This document shows positions 59,641 through 64,000 of a stretch of DNA of 64,000 nt, in pieces; within the stretch, counting starts at the first letter, position 1, and the number at the start of each line of letters is the position of its first letter. The position numbers and the translations under genes were made by a program. Where the stretch lies: the NCBI GenBank assembly GCA_011316305.1, contig SAUG01000024.1, forward strand, positions 62,001 to 126,000. Direction: 5' to 3'. Source of the DNA: Rusavskia elegans. Lineage: Eukaryota > Ascomycota > Lecanoromycetes > Teloschistales > Teloschistaceae. A model generated the notes under the pieces. It saw nothing but the letters and a program-made list of their open reading frames with translations, was not told the DNA's origin and ran no database searches.

Positions 59641-61560
59641 TAAATTAATTAAAGTAAAGAACGGGTTTCTAATAAAAGTATTTATCGAGTTACTAGTAGA
59701 ACTAAAAGATTTCTAGACCTAAATTCCTAAATTAATATCGTTTCTTGATTTTTTATTATTTAATATAATCTAGAATTTATTTAAAAAATCTAAAAATCCT
59801 ATTTTAAATAGATTAAAAGTTAGCGCGCTGTTTATTATAGAATATATAACTTAAACTAGATAATAATAGATAATTAAAGCCGTCGGGAAATATATATATT
59901 ATAATTCTATATTTTAGATATAACTAATAGATACGATATCTTTTAAAATATAGAGGTTTTATATTAAATATATATAGTTATAGACCTAAGGTTAAAATAA
60001 TAGTAATTTTCTATCCGTAACGATACGATATAAAATAACTAAATAGAAATAAAACGGTTAATCCGCTTTAGTATTAATATACCGGTAGTTTTTATTTATA
60101 TATTATAGGCCGAGAGATATATATTAGTATATAAAATATCGCTTACCGCTATATATATATAATTTAATAATAATACTACCGTATAAACGGAAGCTAACAG
60201 CGTCGATAAAGATAAAGACGATAAAAATATATAGCGGCCCGATCTATCGATTCCGGAATCTATATATAAAGGGATCGAAATTTATAATATACGTCTAGCA
60301 GATTCTTTACTACTACTTAAAAATACCGATTATATAATCGAACTAAATAGAAGAAATCCGCTATATAGCCCGATTTATAGCCTATCTAAACGCGAATTCG
60401 AAAAGCTATAAAATTATCTAGATAGTACTTTAAAAAAAGACTAGATCCGTTATTTAATATTTCTTATAGAGGCTCTAACTTTTTTTATACCGAAAAAAGA
60501 TAGTAGTTTTTATATATACGTTAACTATAGAAGTATTAATAAAATAATAATTAAAAACTATTATTCTTTACCTTTTATTTATAAAATTCCAGATCGATTA
60601 TCTAGAGTAAATTACTTTTCTAAATATAATATTAAAGATACCTACTATCGAATTAGAATTAAAAAAATAATAAATAAAAAACCGTATTTCGTATAAAGTA
60701 TAGATATTTCGAATACTTTATTATATTTTTTAGTTTTATTAATATATTTATAATATTTTCAATCTATATTAATAGAACTTTAGAAAAACTGATTAACGTT
60801 TACTATATAGTCTATCTAGATAATATTCTAATCTTTTCTAATTCGGAAGAAAAATATTAGAAATATATTAGATAGATTATTTAAAAGTTTCGTAATACGT
60901 AGCTATATTTTAACTTTAAAAAATATACTTTTAATATTAAAAATATAGAGTTTATAGATTTAATTATATCTATTAAAGATACTTCGATAGATTTAAAGTG
61001 AATAATAACTATTAAAAAATAACCGGTTCCGAAAACTAACCGGAAAGTATAAATTTTTCTAGAATTTATAAACTTTTACCGGTATATTATTTACTAATAC
61101 TTTAGAATTATAATATTTCTAATAAATTTATAGGTAAGAAATATTACTAGAAAAAAATCGAAATTACTTTACTAGACTATCGGAATCTAAAAGGCTTTTA
61201 AAAAACTAAAACGTATTTTCGATACCGCCGGGATATTATAATACTTCGATCTAGAAATAAAATCTATATCGAAACTAATACTTTTAGAATTAGATTAACT
61301 AGAATTATATTTTAATCTAATAAAAATATTCGCTAGCGTCTAGTTATATTTTAGTCGAAAAAGATAATTTCTATTAAATATAACTATAAGATATATAATA
61401 CCGAATTATTTACTATTATTAAGATTTTCGAGTAATAGAAACATTTTTTTAAAGGCGTAAAATATATAATAAAGATCTAGATAGATTATAATAACCTTTA
61501 AAATTTTATAAAAATTAAGAAATTTAATATTCGATAATATCGCTAGATTATTAAATTAGC
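59641..61560 (+). pseudogene. pol: Gypsy protease, reverse transcriptase and RNase H remnant
   Basis: RT is the best preserved domain in the window. From 60,330: G-x-x-Y-S-L-S-x-x-E-L-x-x-L (before RT), then F-I-P-K-K-D-S-S-F-Y-I-Y-V-N-Y-R-S-I-N-K at 60,480-60,545 (FVPKKDGSLRxCVDYRxLNK), Y-F-S-K-Y-N-I-K-D-T-Y-Y-R-I-R-I (xFTKLDLRDAYHRIRI), and Y-L-D-N-I-L-I-F-S at 60,813-60,839, where the catalytic YLDD is YLDN by one G-to-A. RNase H follows to about 61,500 (Y-x-x-E-L-x-x-I-x-K-x-F-E near 61,400). Protease is expected at 59.85-60.25 kb but the D-T/S-G is not clear. Confidence 0.88.
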
Positions 61561-61869
61561 TACTATAGATTTCGATATCTTTTATTATCTAAAAAAAACG
61601 AACCTAGCTAATCTACCGTCTAAAAGGCTAAATTATAAAAATATTAATCTTTAAATCCAGATAATACTCTTTATATTTTAGCGGAAGCTAAATTTTACTA
61701 GCTATAAACCGAATAGTAAACCGCTTTCTATATAAAAGGTTCGAGTTAATTATATTTTACGCCGGCGTATAATTAAAAGATCTAAAAAACTTTCTATAGA
61801 ATCTAAAAACTCTAGAAATAATAGAATTAACCTTTTATTATTAAATAAAAGAAACGATATATTTCGTAT

Positions 61870-63030
61870 ATCGAGATTACTTCCGGGTATAATAGGCCGC
61901 CGACGCGGTAGCGATAGATTAGTAATAACTATTTTCGATAAAAGATATAATAACGGAATAAACTCTATTACTAGAAATATATACTATAGTTTAAATATCT
62001 TATATAAAACGGCGTAAAAGACTACTATTAATAAAACGGTTTATAGTAAAATAGTTCCTAATATATACGATATATTTAACTAGCTTTAAAATCGGGACGC
62101 CGATATTTAGAAACGTTTATAAACTATCTAATATAAATTTAAGAAAAAAGCCGGACTATAGAATATAGAAATAGAAATTGGTTTTTATTTTTATAAAAAG
62201 TTTTTATATATACCCGAAGACAAGGTACTATATATAGAGCTTTTAATAAAATACTATAATAATTTTATAGCTAGATATTTTAGATATTAGCGAATATTAT
62301 CGATTATTTATCGTAGCTATAGCTAGCTAAAAATATCTAAATATATTAGAAAATATATAAAAACGTATCATATCTATTAATAAATTAAATTCTATAGATA
62401 TAAACTATATAGAAAGTTTTAGAATCTTCTATATCCTATATAGCTATAGAAGGAAATAGCGATAGATTTTATTATTAGATTACTACCTATTTAATACTTT
62501 CGAAGCGTAGTAGATTTAGTATTTATAGCCGTCGATTAATTTATTAAAATAGTAAGATATATCCTTTATTATAAGACGATTAATATAAAAGATTTTATAG
62601 AATTTATTTTTAATAGACTTTTATATAAAAGAGTTATTTCTAATAGAATTATTAGTAATAGAGGCTCGCTATTTACCAGCGAATTCTAGTCGGAGGTCTA
62701 CTATTATCTAAAGATTAGATAATAGAATTAATTACTAGAGTATTATCTAAAAGTATATATTTATAAAAAATAAAAAAACTAGATTAAACTTCTATCTTTA
62801 GCTAAATTCGTCTTAATATAAAATTAGTAATTTAGTACTATTATCTATAAAAAACCCAAAATTTAAATAATTGAAAAAGATTATTTCTAAATTCGTAGAA
62901 TTATATTATATTTCGAAGTATATAAATTTTTAAATTTCCCGGTTAATTTTTTTAATTGGATTAAAAATCTATAATATCTTTTATATATTTTTATTAGAAA
63001 AGTTCTATCGCTATTAAAATAGCGAACTAC
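61870..63030 (+). pseudogene. pol: Gypsy integrase remnant
   Basis: An HHCC finger at about 62,250-62,380: Y-Y-N at 62,252-62,260 for H-H-D, then T-Y-H-I-Y with the C-x2-C pair at 62,366-62,377. The catalytic core follows: V-F-I-A-V-D near 62,520 (first Asp retained), S-N-R-G-S-L-F-T-S near 62,655-62,680 (SDRGSLFTS, second Asp changed to Asn), and the region of the catalytic Glu near 62,760. The same domain occurs inverted at 14.83-17.1 kb. Confidence 0.82.
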
Positions 63031-63119
63031 CAGTATATCTATTATCTGATTTTATCGATAATAAAAAGGAATAGAAAATAGAAGCTATTTTAGATAAAAA
63101 GTTTATAAAATCTAAAAAA

Positions 63120-63240
63120 GACGAGAAACTAAAAACGAAATATCTAATTATTTAACCTAGCTAGCTAAAAGAATATAATTTCTAGTAGTTATAAAGAGAC
63201 TTTAAAAATATCTAGGAGTTTATAGAGATATATAATCAGA
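63120..63240 (+). pseudogene. Gypsy chromodomain remnant
   Basis: The + strand reads K-Y-L-I-x-*, then K-E-Y-N-F-*, then R-D-F-K-N-I-*-E-F-I-E, aligning with Y-L-V-x-W...E-x-x-x-W...L-x-N-A-x-E-L-I of chromoviral integrases. The stops are TGG- and CAG-derived. This places the element in the chromovirus branch of Gypsy. Confidence 0.62.
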
Positions 63241-63540
63241 ATAACCTTCTAATAAAAAAATATAAACTAGAACGTAATAAAAAGAAATAGAATTTAATAG
63301 AAATAAACTATAATTATAGATATTATACGATTAAAGATTATATATATAATATATATATTTGGAAGTAGATTTTTATAATTAATAGAATTTATTCGAATTA
63401 CGTTATAGAGTCTATAATAACTGAATTTCTATTTATTATAATACGGGATATATATCCTCGTCTTTAGATATCTATATCGATATAATCGATCTAGTTTTAT
63501 AATTAATTCCTATTCCAAGCTATCTTCTTAATCTATAATA

Positions 63541-63552
63541 GGCGGGGGAAAT
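63541..63552 (+). promoter_or_regulatory. Polypurine tract of the Gypsy element
   Basis: GGCGGGGGAAAT lies about 300 bp after the chromodomain and directly before TAGTATAGAAGG, a plausible RIP-altered start (TG...) of a 3' LTR. This G-run is the usual second-strand primer site of Gypsy elements. Confidence 0.55.
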
Positions 63553-64000
63553 AGTATAGAAGGAATAATCGCTTTTAATACTATTAAAAAATAGTCTATA
63601 GAAGCTTATAGACCGAATTAAAAATATTAAAAGACGTTAGATTATTTATCGAAGGTACCGTTTAAAAGACCGGGATATCGGTAGTTCTAACTTCTAGAAA
63701 TTAAAATCCGGATACCTCCGGCGCCTTTAAGATTATACGCGAGAAAATTATTAGAAACTATAACGAAACGATAGGTAAAAGAGTTAATAGAAATTATAAT
63801 TTAACGATAGATAATAAAACTTCCTCTTTAATAATACGCGGAAAAGTAATTCGATATAATTTATTATTATCGAAATTATTAAAGGCGCGGAATCTACCTA
63901 AAGGTATTATAGATAGAAATATCGTTTTACGCGAAGAGATCTCGATAATAGCCGGTATAAATTACTCGATTATTAGCGTCGGATATTCTATTATAGGCGT
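63553..64000 (+). other. GC-richer end region, possible Gypsy 3' LTR
   Basis: It follows the polypurine tract and is richer in CpG than the rest of the window. It runs off the right edge, so LTR pairing cannot be shown. Stretches read as protein-like in more than one frame (for example around 63,700-63,780), so it could also be coding sequence of an adjacent repeat. Confidence 0.35.

Noticed and set aside
1..64000. Mitochondrial or plastid DNA because of the low GC content
   Set aside because: Nuclear transposon families (Gypsy, Copia, hAT, SINE) dominate, the damage is of RIP type, and no organelle gene is present.

Overview
This window looks like an AT-rich, gene-empty block of a filamentous ascomycete (Pezizomycotina) genome that has been heavily hit by RIP (repeat-induced point mutation). 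Nearly every recognisable protein motif is present but broken, and the changes I can decode are C-to-T or G-to-A: TGG (Trp) codons became TAG/TAA, Cys and His became Tyr, Gly became Ser/Arg/Asp. TpA is extremely common and CpA/TpG are rare. I see no intact host gene and no functional tRNA gene. I cannot name the species.

Layout. 1-7.3 kb: a copy (A) of an unidentified long repeat, R1, split by a 2.8-kb hAT deletion derivative that itself carries a small hAT element. 7.3-11.3 kb: degenerate AT-rich DNA. 11.3-17.1 kb: a hAT element, a PIF1/Helitron-type helicase remnant, the LTR and gag of a Gypsy element (+), then RNase H-integrase of another Gypsy family (-) interrupted by a 0.24-kb retroposon. 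17.1-20.7 kb: hAT pieces and a tRNA-headed SINE. 20.7-28.9 kb: an LTR-to-LTR Gypsy element on the minus strand with two hAT insertions. 29-34 kb: R1 copy C, a 190-bp repeat Z and a 1-kb repeat X with hAT insertions. 34-40.4 kb: a Copia element (+) split by a second X. 40.4-46.6 kb: the longest hAT element, with a transposase remnant and a second gene-like half, carrying another hAT. 46.7-49.2 kb: degenerate DNA (possibly Copia) and a third X. 49.2-54.5 kb: R1 copy B with Z, a second SINE and several hAT elements. 54.6-57.9 kb: more hAT elements, unassigned DNA and an inverted LTR piece. 58-63.55 kb: a near-complete chromodomain Gypsy element (+) ending in a polypurine tract.

The strongest result is the hAT family. 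Termini are TAGACTGGCC...GGCCAGTCTA, with GC-rich CCCGACCCG-type subterminal repeats. Thirteen elements have matching 8-bp target-site duplications (TSDs; 11 exact, 2 differing only by transitions). Several insertion sites can be compared with an uninterrupted paralogous copy elsewhere in the window, which fixes element ends to the base. Two SINE copies have 14-bp TSDs, and three X copies have TSDs of about 12-13 bp. These nested insertions give a relative order of events: Gypsy, Copia and R1 first, then X, SINE and hAT.

Limits: no alignment or search could be run. Boundaries without a TSD are approximate, and protein calls rest on motifs read through RIP damage.
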